Under the pieces are notes generated by a model, which was not told the DNA's origin, did not search any database, and saw only the letters and a program-made list of their open reading frames with translations. A DNA stretch of 64,000 bases, taken from Diplonema papillatum. Its lineage: Eukaryota; Euglenozoa; Diplonemea; Diplonemida; Diplonemidae. Shown piece after piece: positions 39,544-51,415 of this stretch. The stretch covers positions 1 through 64,000 of the forward strand of contig JAPJBO010001133.1 in NCBI GenBank assembly GCA_030068145.1, read 5' to 3'. Position numbers and translations under genes: made by a program. How positions within the stretch are numbered: the stretch's first letter is position 1; the number at the start of each line of letters is the position of its first letter.

Positions 39544-41097
39544 TCAGCGATACATGTGCTCAATGCGCTGGTAGGCTGTAAACCCTTGGCAAGCATTCCT
39601 GTTCAGTGAGAGATTCTCTCGGGCCCCCCGAACCAGTGTCTCGACACGTTGAGTAGCGGGAATACCTACTGCTTGCAGGGCAACCTCAAGGTAAAGAAGA
39701 GCTGTGGCAACAGTGCGCCCCTGAAGCGCGAATTGGCTAACTAGAAGGGCGAACTCGGCGAGCAACTGGTGGTTGTCATCTCTGTTGGATACCGGAGGAG
39801 GATGCGGATGGTTATCGAATACATGAGCCAACAGCAATTTTTTCGAGGTATCATCAGTTGTGATTAACTCAGCAATGCCTTCTTTCCAGAACAAATCTCG
39901 TGAAATACTTGAGTCAATGTGACGCTTCTTCAACGCGAGCATTACTGACTGTTCCACAGGCGCTTTGCTGTGGGGTTCATTAGACTGTTCTGAAGCGAAG
40001 GCAGTTTTTTAAAGAGCTTGAAAGGCACAAAGCCAGACTTGTCCTGGAACAGCCTGCCACCGTGACTCGTTTTCAAGAAAATGGCTGTTGCGCTACATGC
40101 CGGGAACGAGCCCGCAATCCGACACCGAGAGTCTTCTTTTATCATGGCGTCGGGAACGAGCCCCAAACGACCGCTGAACTAAAAGCAACATTTATGTGCA
40201 TAGCACCTCATTTTCGTCACTTCCAATATGTAGGAATACACTTGAGAAGCCTGAGGCTACGTGTGTGCGGGGGGCTGGACCGGGGCAGCGGGAGGCTGTG
40301 TTGCAGTGGGCTGTCTGAAGAGAGAGCGCAACAGCTTGTTGGATTCGGGTGATGCCTGCCGAAGCTGGAAGACGAAGGACTGCTCGTTGATGTTGAGGGG
40401 GTCCTCGTTCGCATCCCGGGCATCTTCTTTCGCATTTCTTCCCGGGTACACTCGTTTTTCACACTACAGAGCAATTGTTGAGTCCCGGGAGTGACTCAAA
40501 TACGGTATTTTGCGCATAAAACGACCTGTGCACAGCGTGAAGGCATTATGCACAACTCGTCGTGCATACTAGTCCATCCCACCTGCCGTGCATAAACGGC
40601 TTTCATATAACACAACAGCGCGTGGTCACGAGCATCAGGCAGGAACGCCAACTTTGATGTCGGAAAGCTGACAGCCCGGGCTCCACACCGAGAAGCACCA
40701 CGAAGCCCGGTTAGGCCCCTGGATGCACGAGCTGCTGAGCAGGCGTGCAACAAGGTAAGCATGCGCGCAACACAGCCAACGCGCCCACGCCCGGTAGCCG
40801 AACACAGAAAGAGAAAGAGAGGGGTTGTGCTGCGCCTTAAGCGCCACTGCGGCTAGCACCGGGCCCCTATCAGCAGCCGGGGTGGGCATCAGCAGTAACC
40901 TATAAAGGAACCACGCTGGGACGCACTCTCAGGCGGGGGCGCCCACGAAAACCCCGAAGAGCTCCTTTTAGGCACTCGGGTACGGGTTTGCATATTGCAT
41001 ACCTTATTTTGGAAATTCTCGATTCTGCCTCATTGACGACGGATTGCAGACGAGCATCGGCTTCTTGTTGCCACCTCTGACCAACGCCACCCACAGC
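39544..41097 (-). CDS. EDC4-like decapping scaffold: C-terminal exons 7-9
   Basis: Three exons join in frame. Exon 7 is 41,003-41,097 (acceptor AAACAG, donor GTATGC), encoding AVGGVGQRWQQEADARLQ. Exon 8 is about 40,261-40,437 (donor GTAGCC), encoding DANEDPLNINEQSFVFQLRQ. Exon 9 is 39,544-39,967 (acceptor CCCCACAG). The last exon ends with a helical region containing ALLYLEVALQAVG and a following RVETLVRGARENL. These echo the YLEEA...TREH pattern near the EDC4 C-terminus, the part that promotes oligomerisation. Phases are compatible across all joins. The exon 8 acceptor is the weakest boundary. Confidence 0.5.
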
Positions 41098-41393
41098 CTG
41101 TTTGTGTGCAATACGGATTGTTAACACATTTCAAAGTTGTGATCGGTCATACATTCCGGTGGGTAAACTAACTAACTAATATATGTGCGAGTCTTTTTAT
41201 TACCTGATAATTTAGGCTTCTTTTGAAGATATCACCAACCAGTCCCCGCCCACTGGATCAACTAGCCAGAACCCCCCCACAACCATGTTCTAGAGGTAGT
41301 TGCTTGCCCCAGACCTGTTAGTGCAGCTAGAATGATTTGGTAGCAGATCCCGGTTTCTCGAGTCAACCTGGCCTGGCCTGCATGTGTCAAGGT

Positions 41394-41402
41394 TCTGCAG
41401 AC
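41394..41402. repeat. Left 9-bp target-site duplication of MULE
   Basis: TCTGCAGAC directly precedes the left terminal inverted repeat and recurs exactly at 44,399-44,407 after the right one. Nine base pairs is the usual duplication length of Mutator-like elements. Confidence 0.85.
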
Positions 41403-44398
41403 GGGCTAAAACCCATTACAGTATGTTATCCAAACTTTGAACGAATTAGTATGGTCCAAACTTTGAACCCATTACGGTATGTCAATCCAAACCTTGAACC
41501 CAATACGGTATGGATTTTCAAACTTTGAACGAATTACGGTAGGTTCCAAACTTTGAAACCCATTACGGTATGGTCCCAAACTTTGAACCCATTACGGTAT
41601 GGTTTTCCAACTTTGAACCCATTACGGTGAGGTTCCAAATTTGAACCAATTCCGGCATGATTTCTAAACCTTGAGCCCATTTCGGTGTCACTGTCAGGTT
41701 CTAAGGCCAACACACCCCAGGAAAAGAACACTAAAAAAAAAAGTCTAATATTCTCCTCCTTGGTGTGCGTCTCGTGCTGCAATTAGCTCCAGTCTCAGTG
41801 CCGCTGCGTAAAAGGGTAAGTAGAAAACGAACCAACTGTTAATGATTTTCGTGTGTTTGCCACATTTCCGGTTCGGTTAATATTAATCTTCTAAGACTAG
41901 CGTCTTATACGACAAAAAAAAAATAACGCCAGTGGCCGTCGCCACAAATCTGTCAAAAGATGGAGAAAAATGAAGAGTTCGCCTCAGCAGATGCGGTTTT
42001 AAAACTGGCCGCTGGTAGTGATGGGAAAACCGTTTTCCAGCAGTCCAGGCACCGCAGACAACATTATTTACCGGTGTAAGCATACTTGCGAGAACGAGGA
42101 TGGTCAGCTGACCTGTGAATACTACATCAGTATACGCAGACAACTTGGAGGGGAAGCATGGAAGTGTGTGGAAGCTACCCCGCACACATGCCAAGTAGTT
42201 GCCGTATCGCGGACCAAGGGCATGACGAAAGTCGCGGCAGAAGATATGCACGAAGTGATCAAGGCAGGGCCGGTAAACGGCAATGTCTTGGCGGCCGCCT
42301 TCCAGGCTACGACTGGGGTTGCAGTCACGCGCCGGGTGGCTACAGACGCCACTAAGCAGGTGGAGGATGCCTTATTTGGCAATGCAAAACCTTCCCGATG
42401 ATGCAATCCCTGATGGTTCGGTTCTGCCGGTCCCACTGCACCACATCACATTGAATGCTACCAAAGCAAGAGGCTTCAGGTGAGACTCACCGCCAGTACA
42501 CTCAAGAATTCGAGGTGACTGATGCTGCAGGGTTCCGCTTTGGTGTGACACACGAGCAATCGAAGTACACATGCGTGTGTGCCAAGTCACGGCTGGTCTC
42601 CATTCCGTGCATTCACATATGCTCAGTCCTCCTGTGTGCGAGTCCCCCGATTAACCCTGTGTCTCTCCTCAGTGAAGAAACATCGGTATGGCCGGTACCG
42701 GGAGGCCTACAGCAGGGGGGTTGAGCCGCTGGTACGGACCGTTTGGGCTGATGATGGAACGCTCCCACCTGCTCAGGCAAGGCCAGCCCGGCAAGGAACT
42801 GTCGAGGCACGAAGGGAATCGGCAGGTGCAGCAGCGCGCTCAACCCCGAGGTAGAGCAGGCGGGGCCCGACGGATGACTTGTGCCCGATGTGGTGCAGAA
42901 GGGCACAATCTTCGAGGTTGCCCAACGCCAGAAGCGGCAGAGTGCAAGTCGGTCCGGACCCAGGGTATCCGCACCAGCGCGTAGAAAACCTGCACCGAAA
43001 CCCGCTCCTAAAACTGCACCGAAAGCTGCACCAAAAGCCGGTCGCAAGCGTGCCCCGAAGGCTGCTCCAAAGGCCGGACCCCGCCCGCAAGCCCTTGAAG
43101 CTGTGCCAGCTACTCAACCTGAGGCCCTCACCCTCGGTACCCAGCCAACTCATTTGCTGGGTAAAAGGAAGAGAGAAGATGCGGCAGACCCGGTCGCGCC
43201 AGTATGCGACGGTTGTGAAAACGTTTTTTTGAAGCGCGCAAACTCGGTGAGCGGTACTGTGACCGTGAGGGTTGCATCAACCACGAAGACGAAGGGGACG
43301 GTCAAAATGCCCGCGTTCAGCAGTGCTGGACGTGCGAAGATTGCGATAAGGATTACTACCACGGATACTGTTTCAGAGGGAACGTTACTGCAGTAAACCA
43401 TCGAGCGTCAATAACTTCACTCATGCAAATGCTATTTCTGTTTCACTACTACGTAGTAGTGTCGGGTTTTTTGCTTTCTAGACAGAACCATCTGAGAATG
43501 GCGCGAATGGTTCACCTTTCGTTTCTGATTTTATTTTTTGCTTCTGATTCACCAGACCGGCCCGCACGGGCAATCCCGATGAGCCCGATGAGCATGAGCT
43601 TCCGAGGGCAGTGCCTGACAACTTTCACTGCTGATCATGAAGTTTACCCTTCCTCCTCCTCATCTCTCTCTTTTTGTTTTCCTGTTGACACAAGTGATGA
43701 ACAGAATCATCTGCGAATGGAGCGAACGTTCCAAAGCTTCCCAAAACGCGTCCACATTGATCCGGTTTACCTTTCGTTTCTGATTGTGAACCTTGTTCTC
43801 AAATTTATCGCAACGGTGGTCACACATCAGCGGCTTAGTGGCAAGCAGCCCGATGAGCATGACTCTTATTCCGGTCCAATCACAATCCGGACGTGGCCGT
43901 AGGTTTCAGTGCCTGCTGATCACGAGGTTTACTAGCAACAGCACACAGCCGCTCGGCCAGCGTGAGCCGTAGTGACGGTAGTCTAAAGCCGCATCTTTGC
44001 GTTGAACGTGGATATCGGAAGTCGCCGAATTGGAGATGAAAGTGAATCTGTTGCTACCGGTGCAGAAGGATGATGACTTAGGATCGGCCAACTGAAGACA
44101 CGGTAGCAGCAACCATCACCCGTCCGCCTAGAGTCTGACTGATCGACCACTGTAGAGTTACCACAGAAGATGAATTTGTCGCCCAATTACATTGCGTTGT
44201 TAACAACTGCAGACTTCGACTGACAATGGTACCGAAATTAGGCTCAAATTTTACACTTTCCGGAATTCGTTCAAAGTTTGGAAAATCATACCGTACTGGG
44301 TTCAAAGTTTGGCACCATACCGTAATGGGTTCAAAGTTTGGATCATGTACCGTAATGAGTTCAAAGTTTGGATAACATACTGTAATGGGTTTTGGCCC
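41403..44398 (+). mobile_element. Mutator-like element (MULE) with minisatellite inverted ends
   Basis: The 2,996-bp unit starts GGGCTAAAACCCATTACAGT and ends with its inverted counterpart; about 37 of the first 38 bases match. Both ends continue inward as tandem variants of a ~28-30 bp unit (AACTTTGAACCCATTACGGTATGG): left at about 41,410-41,690, right at about 44,235-44,395, in opposite orientation. The 9-bp duplication TCTGCAGAC flanks it. Inside are remnants of a transposase: a FAR1/GCM-like zinc finger, a SWIM zinc finger and a CCHC knuckle. The catalytic DDE region is missing, so it is non-autonomous. It lies in an intron of the EDC4-like gene. Confidence 0.85.
41960..43410 (+). pseudogene. 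MULE transposase remnant lacking its catalytic domain
   Basis: In order on the plus strand. From ATG at 41,960, EFASADAVLKLAAGS continues after a frame change as IIYRCKHTCENEDG and WKCVEATPHTCQ (FAR1/GCM1-type zinc finger, to 42,401). A SWIM finger, YTCVCAKSRL...PCIHIC (CxC...CxH), lies at about 42,490-42,640. A CCHC knuckle, CARCGAEGHNLRGC, is at about 42,890. A Lys/Pro/Ala-rich histone-H1-like tract (PAPKPAPKTAPKAAPK) follows, then a Cys/His-rich PHD-like end (CDGC ... RYCDREGC ... CWTCEDCDKDYYHGYC). The DDE core expected between the first finger and SWIM is absent. Several frame changes make it non-functional unless introns restore it. Confidence 0.7.
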
Positions 44399-44407
44399 TC
44401 TGCAGAC
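44399..44407. repeat. Right 9-bp target-site duplication of MULE
   Basis: TCTGCAGAC, identical to 41,394-41,402, directly after the terminal GGCCC of the element. Confidence 0.85.
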
Positions 44408-44469
44408 GTATGCTTCTACTGCTGGAGATGTGCAGAAACTGCCAGCATAAGGCTGAAAATGGAGCCCTC

Positions 44470-45440
44470 TACGTCTTGAGGGGCAAGCAGGCCCTAGAAC
44501 GGGCCAATATGCACGGAACGGATGCTAAAACGCAAACGGCAAGTTTCTGAAAGACCCGCAACGCTGCCGAGGAGCGCCCCCCTCCCACAACTGCAGTTTC
44601 GAGAACCAAACAGCTGGGAGTAAGACTAACAAGCGACAATAGGCAAGAAACCTCACGCAATCACGCAATAGCCATCCAGGCCCCTCCCCGACCACTCCCC
44701 ACCCTCACACCATCCGAGAGTGCCGGCCACCTTGTTGGACGAGCTCCGGCGTTTGGCTCGCGAGGCACACAGAACGGTTCCGTCAAGCTGGTGACAAATG
44801 AACTGCAGAAAGTTCTAGATGTGTTGAGTGGGGGTGACGCATCTGAGATGCTGAGGGCTGCAAGCACTCCCTGTTTCACCCCTTCTCGGACACTGGTGGC
44901 CTCCCCACAGGGGCAGTACTTAGCTAGTTGTTGTGGCTATCCCACTGCCATCGAGTTACCCCAAACCCACCGTCACCTAGATCCTTCCGAATCCGTCCAG
45001 CCTCCGCAAGGGTGCTGCACACTCCCTTCTTCAAAGCAGTTTCCTGTACTGCAAGAAATGGAGCCAGGTCACTTCCTGCAGCAGTTTCCAACAGTTCCTT
45101 GCGGGTAAATGCCTGCCTCAGCATCTCAGATGTGTCGCCCCCACTCCGCAGTTCCTTCATCATCAGCTTAACGGAACCGTTCTGTGTGCTTCGCGAGCCG
45201 AACGGCTGTTGCTCCGGAGCTCGTCCAACAAGGTGGCCAGCACTCTCATTTTCTGGATGGTGCGAGGGTGGGGAGTGGGCCTGGATGGTTATTGCGTGAT
45301 TGCGTGAGGGTTCTTGTCTATTGTCGCTTGTTAGTTCTCTAAACTGCAGTTGTGGGAGGCTTGGGGCTTCCTCGGCATTGCGGGTCCTTCAGAGACCTGC
45401 CGTTTACGTTTTAGCATCCATTCCATTCTGGCAGACCGTG
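44470..45440. repeat. Imperfect palindrome duplicating an EDC4-like exon
   Basis: Two arms of about 350-400 bp in inverted orientation (about 44,470-44,880 and 45,100-45,440) with a ~220-bp spacer. Matched landmarks include CACAGAACGGTTCCGT, GACGAGCTCC, CACGCAATCACGCAATA and ACTGCAGTT with their complements. The right arm contains the 5' half of exon 6 of the EDC4-like gene. The left arm carries a diverged copy of it on the opposite strand (KLVTNELQKVLDVLSGGD versus KLMMKELRSGGD). Point changes and small indels show that the duplication is not recent. Confidence 0.75.
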
Positions 45441-46497
45441 GCAAAAGAGTTGACGCTGGCTGTTGTCGGCCCCGTCGTGACCCCTCTCTGGAAGGGTGGA
45501 AGGACCCTCAAAATGTAAGAAATGGGCTGCCGGGGTGTCTCCGAGGAGACCCCAGGGCCCTACTGTTGTGGATACGAACCCAGTCTGGACCAGCTGGTCA
45601 TATTCTGAAAAAAAGCTTAAAGTATCAGGTAATAAAAAGACGCTCACATATATGAAAAATACTGTGACGTTGTAAAACAACAATGATGCAATGAAAATCG
45701 CCAAGTTCGTCGGCGAGAACCCGGTTGAAACCCAGGTTTGCGGGGGGAATTGCTGAAGTGTCACTGCTCCTTCACACCTTTTTACTCATCTGACGCTGAT
45801 CACCCGCCTCTACCAACGGAAATGCATTGAGCGAATGCGTAAAGGGTTCGCGCCTCGCCTGTCACGCGATGATCAAGTCAACCGCTGCTGGACTTGGTAA
45901 ATATGGTATTGAGAGAGATACGACATACCCGATCGTGTTCGAACTCATTTACTCCATTTTTCATCTCATTCGAAACTTCTGCCGGCAGTCTGGTGACAAG
46001 TCCATCGGCCTTCGATAATAGGGCATCTGTTGCCTTCTGCAAAGAAACCCTCTCCTGCTCAAGGAAGACACGAACGACGCTCTCAAGATTTTTCTGCACC
46101 TCAACTTGCATATCTTCCAACCCCTGTTTAGATTGCTTGCTTTAAATCCTGAAAAGACACCGACCAGAAATTCTCATGTGCATGCATAGATCTGACTGTT
46201 TGTAACTAACACAGATCGGACACATTCTGTGCACACCTTTTTGATAGCGGCTTCGTCGTCATCTGTATTGCTGTTGCGGAAGTCGTTCTTTGCAACCATG
46301 TCCTTGAGCCGAAGCAGCCCCGGTTCACTGAGAATACTCTGCAAACATTTTCGGAGGCCTTCTGTAAGTTGCTTCTGCTCTGTGACTCTCCATCGGCTTG
46401 CCTCTTCGGTGAGCTTTTCGTACTCTTTCTGTGAGCGTGGTTTATGTTTCAATTTCTTTATGATTTTGCACAAGTTTTCCGACGTCCCGAGATGCGT
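44960..46497 (-). CDS. EDC4-like decapping scaffold: exons 4-6
   Basis: Three exons, all phase 0. Exon 4 is 46,237-46,497 (87 codons; acceptor TGTGCAG, donor GTGTGC), Lys/Glu-rich and helical (SQKEYEKLTEEASRWRVTEQ). Exon 5 is 45,929-46,123 (65 codons; acceptor CTAAACAG, donor GTATGT), with VQKNLESVVRVFLEQERVS. Exon 6 is 44,960-45,181 (74 codons; donor GTAACT), with GGDTSEMLRQAFTRKELL. This order of long helices after a WD40 and coiled-coil region fits the family. Exon 6 is partly duplicated in inverted orientation in the next intron. Confidence 0.55.
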
Positions 46498-48656
46498 CTG
46501 CACATTCACACTCCGAACGCGCTATGTAAGGCAGTTCAGTGTTCGAGCTTTGAGGTACAGAAGGAGTTCACTGCAATGTGTTCCAGGCTCCTTCTCACCA
46601 AATGCATTGCCGTTCTTGAGTAACTGATACGATCTTCTCCTTGAGTGGAGCAATGATCTTCATGCAAAAAGAATATTTATTTGTACCGGGAAGTTAGCCT
46701 GTTTGTAAGTGAACATGATCGTTAGGCTAATCTCCTCCCAAACACGCGGCTAGTGTTCACTTTCGAGTTTACAAACAATGGTTATTACAAAAGAAATCGT
46801 ATTCCCTGGGACAGCTTTGTGTGAATTGTCAGCATACCAAGGATTCTTCTCTTGCTTTCTTCAAACCTGCGGAAGCTGCCACTTGCAACTCTTTGATCAT
46901 GTCGGTGTCCTTCTGTGGATGATATTCCAAAGTAATTCCCCTGAGAAGTCACCGGTACGATCTTCATTTTGTGAAACAAATGCCATGGCTTCTTAACATA
47001 GCGGGGTTGTGCAAGCGAACCTTGCACAAACACTTTCGTTCACCACATTGAGTGTGGTTGAAATTGATCTCTGTAACCCTTCAGTATCCGGTTGTCCCTG
47101 ATCGTTCTTCGCATAATAAAGAGCCTTTTAAGGACGAAGTATAGCCTACGACCTCTGCATTTTCCTCTGTACACAAACTGTACTTGCCTGTGCTGTGCCA
47201 GACGACGGATGATGGTAAGATTGTAATGTAGCGAAAAAGAAGCTGTTTGCTGGTCTACACTGCAACAAACGAATAGTAGCGGCTAAAAGGAGCGGAATTG
47301 TCCCATGAGTCATAGATGGCAAGCGAACTACTCGCGAGCGAACTTCACATCACGGACAAAGAGCGAATCTCGTTCGCTTTTATTCGCTTCTCGTTAGCTT
47401 CACGTTCGCTTTTATTCGCGTTTATTCGCTCAGCGAATAAAAACGAATAAAATCGAATGAGGTGATTTTGCACATTTTGCAGGTAAAACATTACGTGTTC
47501 GACCAAATTGGCGCAGTGTTTGACCGAAAGGGCTTTCGTCTTCTCATCTCGGTCGCGCAGCTTAGCGCCGGTAGGTTGCGACAACAAATGCAAGCCTCGA
47601 ACCTACCGGCGCTGTTGTCGCCGCTGCTTCAAGTGAAGCAGCAAACAATGACCGGGTAGTGCGGAGACGGCTTCATGCAGCAGATCTTCAGATGCAGCGA
47701 CGTCTTTTTAGTGGGAAAACCGGAAGCGGTCACCATGTAAAGCCAACCACGCTCCCAAAGACCCACAACAAGCACCAAACCGGAAGGCGGGCGGGCAAGC
47801 GCTGGCTCTAACTCCATCAGTGACCCCGTCCAGCAAGGAAGAGAGAGAGAGAGAGAGACGAGTTAGAGTGCAGGGACCATCTCTCCGGGGAGTTTCCGGT
47901 CTCCTCACTTCTCTTCGCACTGCTACGGCGGGCGTAAGTCGCTCCGGAGGCGCGCTGCAGGTTGCGGCTCTGCTACAGTGAGTGGCGGCACCGGAGTTGG
48001 TGCTGCAGCGGGCGCTCTGGCCGGCGGGCGAGCTCGTCTCGCGGGGGATCGCCGCCTTGTAACGCTGCGGGCCCTCTTCTTCCTCGCGACTGCGCGGCCT
48101 ACGGCGGCGGCTAACACCTTGATGAGAAACTTCAGCTTCCATCCAGGGAGACACCGGCGCCGATGCCGGCGAAACGAAGACGAGGAATGATGACCTCCCG
48201 GAGGAAGAAGTGTCTAATGCCACGCGTGTATCGAATGAGTGCAAGCGCCAGAAATACGACACTAACGAAGACCATCGCCACAGATTCTTAGTAGGTAAAT
48301 TTCCCCTGTATCCCGCCCCAAAAAATAAATGGTGTGGTCGGTGTAGCCAGGGGGAACTACGGGGGAACTACGGGGAACTGACCTTGGGGTGTCTTTTTTT
48401 TTTGTAGTGGACTTTTTCAAACGCCACGCACCGGCGCCAAACCGGGAGCTTTGGAGTGAGCAAAACGGTTCCTCTTGCTTGGGCTTTCCACAGAAGGGCC
48501 AAGCCTTTTGAAAAATGGAGCCGGGGGTGGTGCTTTCGTGGCGCCGTGACATGAAGGATTCGTTGGAAAGTAGACTCGAACGCTATCGTAGGACTCGCAG
48601 CAGTCGGTTGGCTCACGCTTGCAGGAACCTACGTAAAGCTCGCTACCGGGCCCCTT
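46498..48656. other. Intron of the EDC4-like gene, no gene supported
   Basis: It holds a hairpin of TTATTCGC repeats (about 47,409-47,455), a short (GA)n tract (about 47,840-47,862) and low-complexity frames of up to 184 codons (47,708-48,262) that have no recognisable domain and overlap on both strands. Confidence 0.4.
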
Positions 48657-49711
48657 TCAACGTTCCCCAGAGGACTGAAGGAAAAGCTCAGTTGCTAGGG
48701 CATGCAGTTTATCAAGAAGTAACTTCTTATCAGCTTCCCTTCCATGCAGACACAAGTTGGACTCAAGCACATCCTTTCGTCTATCACCGGACTCTTGATT
48801 GCGTGGTGCCATTACTACATACACTATCTGTGGGCTGTCCAAGATATCCTGCAGATCTTGATCAGGCCTCTGCCACCCGTCACGACTAACGCGATTGTTT
48901 TCAAGGACCAGTACAAGCACGCAATGGTCACCCGAAGCATGCCATTCAAGGCTAATGTTGTTTTGGGCAAACTGCTCTACGATCTCTGGAACAGAAGGAT
49001 GCAGAGCCCGAAGAACCCAAGGCTTTGTCGTGTCCGAAGTCTCCCTCTCGCCAGCGAAAGAAGCAAACAAGCCAGCGCCTGCCATTCCGACACTCCAATC
49101 CCTCTTGGGTTTGGGCAAGAAGGTGATCCGCAATCACGTTCAGAAGCCCAGGTGGCGTTTGCATCAGCTCCTCTACTCTGGGAGAAACCGGAAGCTCTCC
49201 GGTGCATTCCAACTCGTCGGAAAGGCCAGTCGACGGCTGTATGCAAGCGGGCGGAGCTGCCAGAGGCATCACTAATGTCTGCGGCAACGCTGTCGTCAAC
49301 AATTTCTTTCAATTCAACGCAAAACCTAGCTTGAAGTGTCCGCTTTACTGTCATGGTCTGCCAATTATTCAGAAGCCTAGTAGAAACACCTCTACATGTT
49401 GCTTCTCACTGCTGCTTCAGCTCATCCAATCAGCCTTTTGTCTGAGTATTCAGTGGTCGCCACTAACTTTGACTTCGCCAGGATGGACATGATGTCAAGC
49501 CTAGCGAAAGGGCCTGCTCCGCCAGAAGCGGTTTTGCCCAAGTTGCAGTGTTGCAATCAACCTCTGCAAGCAAGGCGGTCCGTCGTTCTTGTCGCTCTTT
49601 TGCCTTATTCCGTGCTAGCAAAGCCACGGTGCAGAGGTGAACTCGTTTACAGAGTCTCCTCAAGAACCGGTAGATGCTCGTCGTAAGCAGAGCTTGGCCC
49701 GCAAGCATCAC
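48657..49711 (-). pseudogene. Frameshifted degenerate coding remnant, unknown family
   Basis: Consecutive protein-like stretches shift frame on the minus strand: about 49,711-49,470 (RNKAKERQERRTALLAEVDC), 49,354-49,190 (VELKEIVDDSVAADISD), 49,230-49,110 (ELPVSPRVEELMQTPPGLLN) and 49,133-48,657 (HPSVPEIVEQFAQNNISLEW). The pattern suggests one decayed protein, perhaps a transposase within the intron, but no motif identifies it. Confidence 0.35.
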
Positions 49712-51415
49712 TCACTCCCTGACTGACCCTTGTTCGGGTACTTGTCGCCGAATTCGAAATTACACGTGGCTGGGACTGCCCCCGCTGGACAGCTTCTAGA
49801 AAAGGATCGGTGCCGCCTCGCGTTTTATCGAGTGGTGGTGAACGGGCTCATCACACGAGCGCTCTTCCTTGCCACATCGACATCGTCAGCTTCTCAAACG
49901 GCGAGCGCACTACCTGAAACATCGTCGCAGTCTCGGGTGTCTCGTCCTCTGCAACCGGAGTGGACCGAATGGGGCCCTCTTCGCAGCTTTCGGGGTCCCT
50001 TTAGAGCTGCTGGCCCGCAGATCAACAGAATCCACGTGACACGGAATGCGTTTCGTCGAAACGTCGGCTGAGGCTGACAATAGACTCAGTTGTGTCCGCG
50101 CCTCGCCCGTTCACAGAAACTTCTGTGTTGCTGACGTCGCCGACGTGTCCACATTCAAACATTTCTCGACCAATACTGGGTTTGGGTATAGTGACACAAA
50201 TTGTCAACGTCGCGGGATTTGTGATGCTATACCCTTCAGAACCCGTATTCTGAGGCTGAGTGGGGGGCCCTTATCCCTTCTTCTATGCATAGATCGCACA
50301 CCCCACATGCACAGCATCGTACTTGCCAGAATATTTCTGCCCAAACCCCTCCCCGCTGGCATCGTCTTATATTCCTCTCTTTTTGCATAATCGGAGGTCC
50401 TGGAGTCCCACCTTTTTGCCTTGGGCCCGGGGAGAGGGGAGCAAATACTGCGCAGGATACAAGCCACCCTGGGATGCTCCTCAAAACCCGGAGTAGTTCT
50501 GAGAGTTCCAGCAGGAAAGGTAAAAATAAAAAATGTACCCCACCCTGAGTTCTGCCGGGTTTCTGCCGGGTTCTTGCCGGGTTCTTGGCGACTTCTTACC
50601 GACTTTCTACCGGGGTCTGGATCACACCATAAGGGCTGACTATTTTTTATTTTTGGCTCGCGCTCGGACACCTCAAAAAAATCTGGGCGCGCGCATAGGG
50701 TTAGCGTCAGTTTCAATTGTGAGGCAAATCCTCACATTTTGAAAAAAAAAAAAAAAAAAAACGGAAAAAAAAGAGGAGCCCAGCACGAGCTGCTGTTGTT
50801 GACAAAAAGAAATCTGGGGAGGAAACTGGTGTCACATCCTCTAGTCCACCTTGGAAAACGGAAAAATCCAAAAGAAATATGCGTTTTTTTCGGGAACCCT
50901 GGGGGCCAGTCCCGTGGTGTATGGGTCAAACTGGGTCCAACTGCTGGTGGGGCCTAGCTAAAGTCTCATCATCAGGAGGGCAGTCATAAATACGTCACCA
51001 AGAAACATACCCAAAAAAAGATTGCCGCTGCGCGGGGCCAAGAAACTACCCCCCTCTCAAAAGTGTATCCAAAAAAAATTTGCCGCTGCGCGGGGCCTGA
51101 GTCAACAATAATAAGCCAAACCCGTTCTTATACAAGACGGGAAGGACGCGATCTGAAACACGGGGGTCCTCGGTGAAGCACCCTTGGTGCAGGTCGGGGG
51201 TCCAACCCACCGCACCACGGTGCAACAGCGAACAGAGGCTTTTCTTCCGCGCAAACTGCGCTTTTTCTGAAGGGCTTCTAGCCGAACCCCTGTTTTTACA
51301 TTTCTTCGAGACAAAAAGTGCCCAATATAGCTTCCCCACCAGAAAATGGCTATCCCTCACATTATTTTCAGGTTGTACACGATTTTGAGGGTCACGCTAA
51401 TACCCTGGGCGCGCG

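Noticed and set aside
47708-48262. A 184-codon minus-strand frame
   Set aside because: Ser/Arg/Pro low complexity, partly in a (GA)n tract, with no motif and no splice support.
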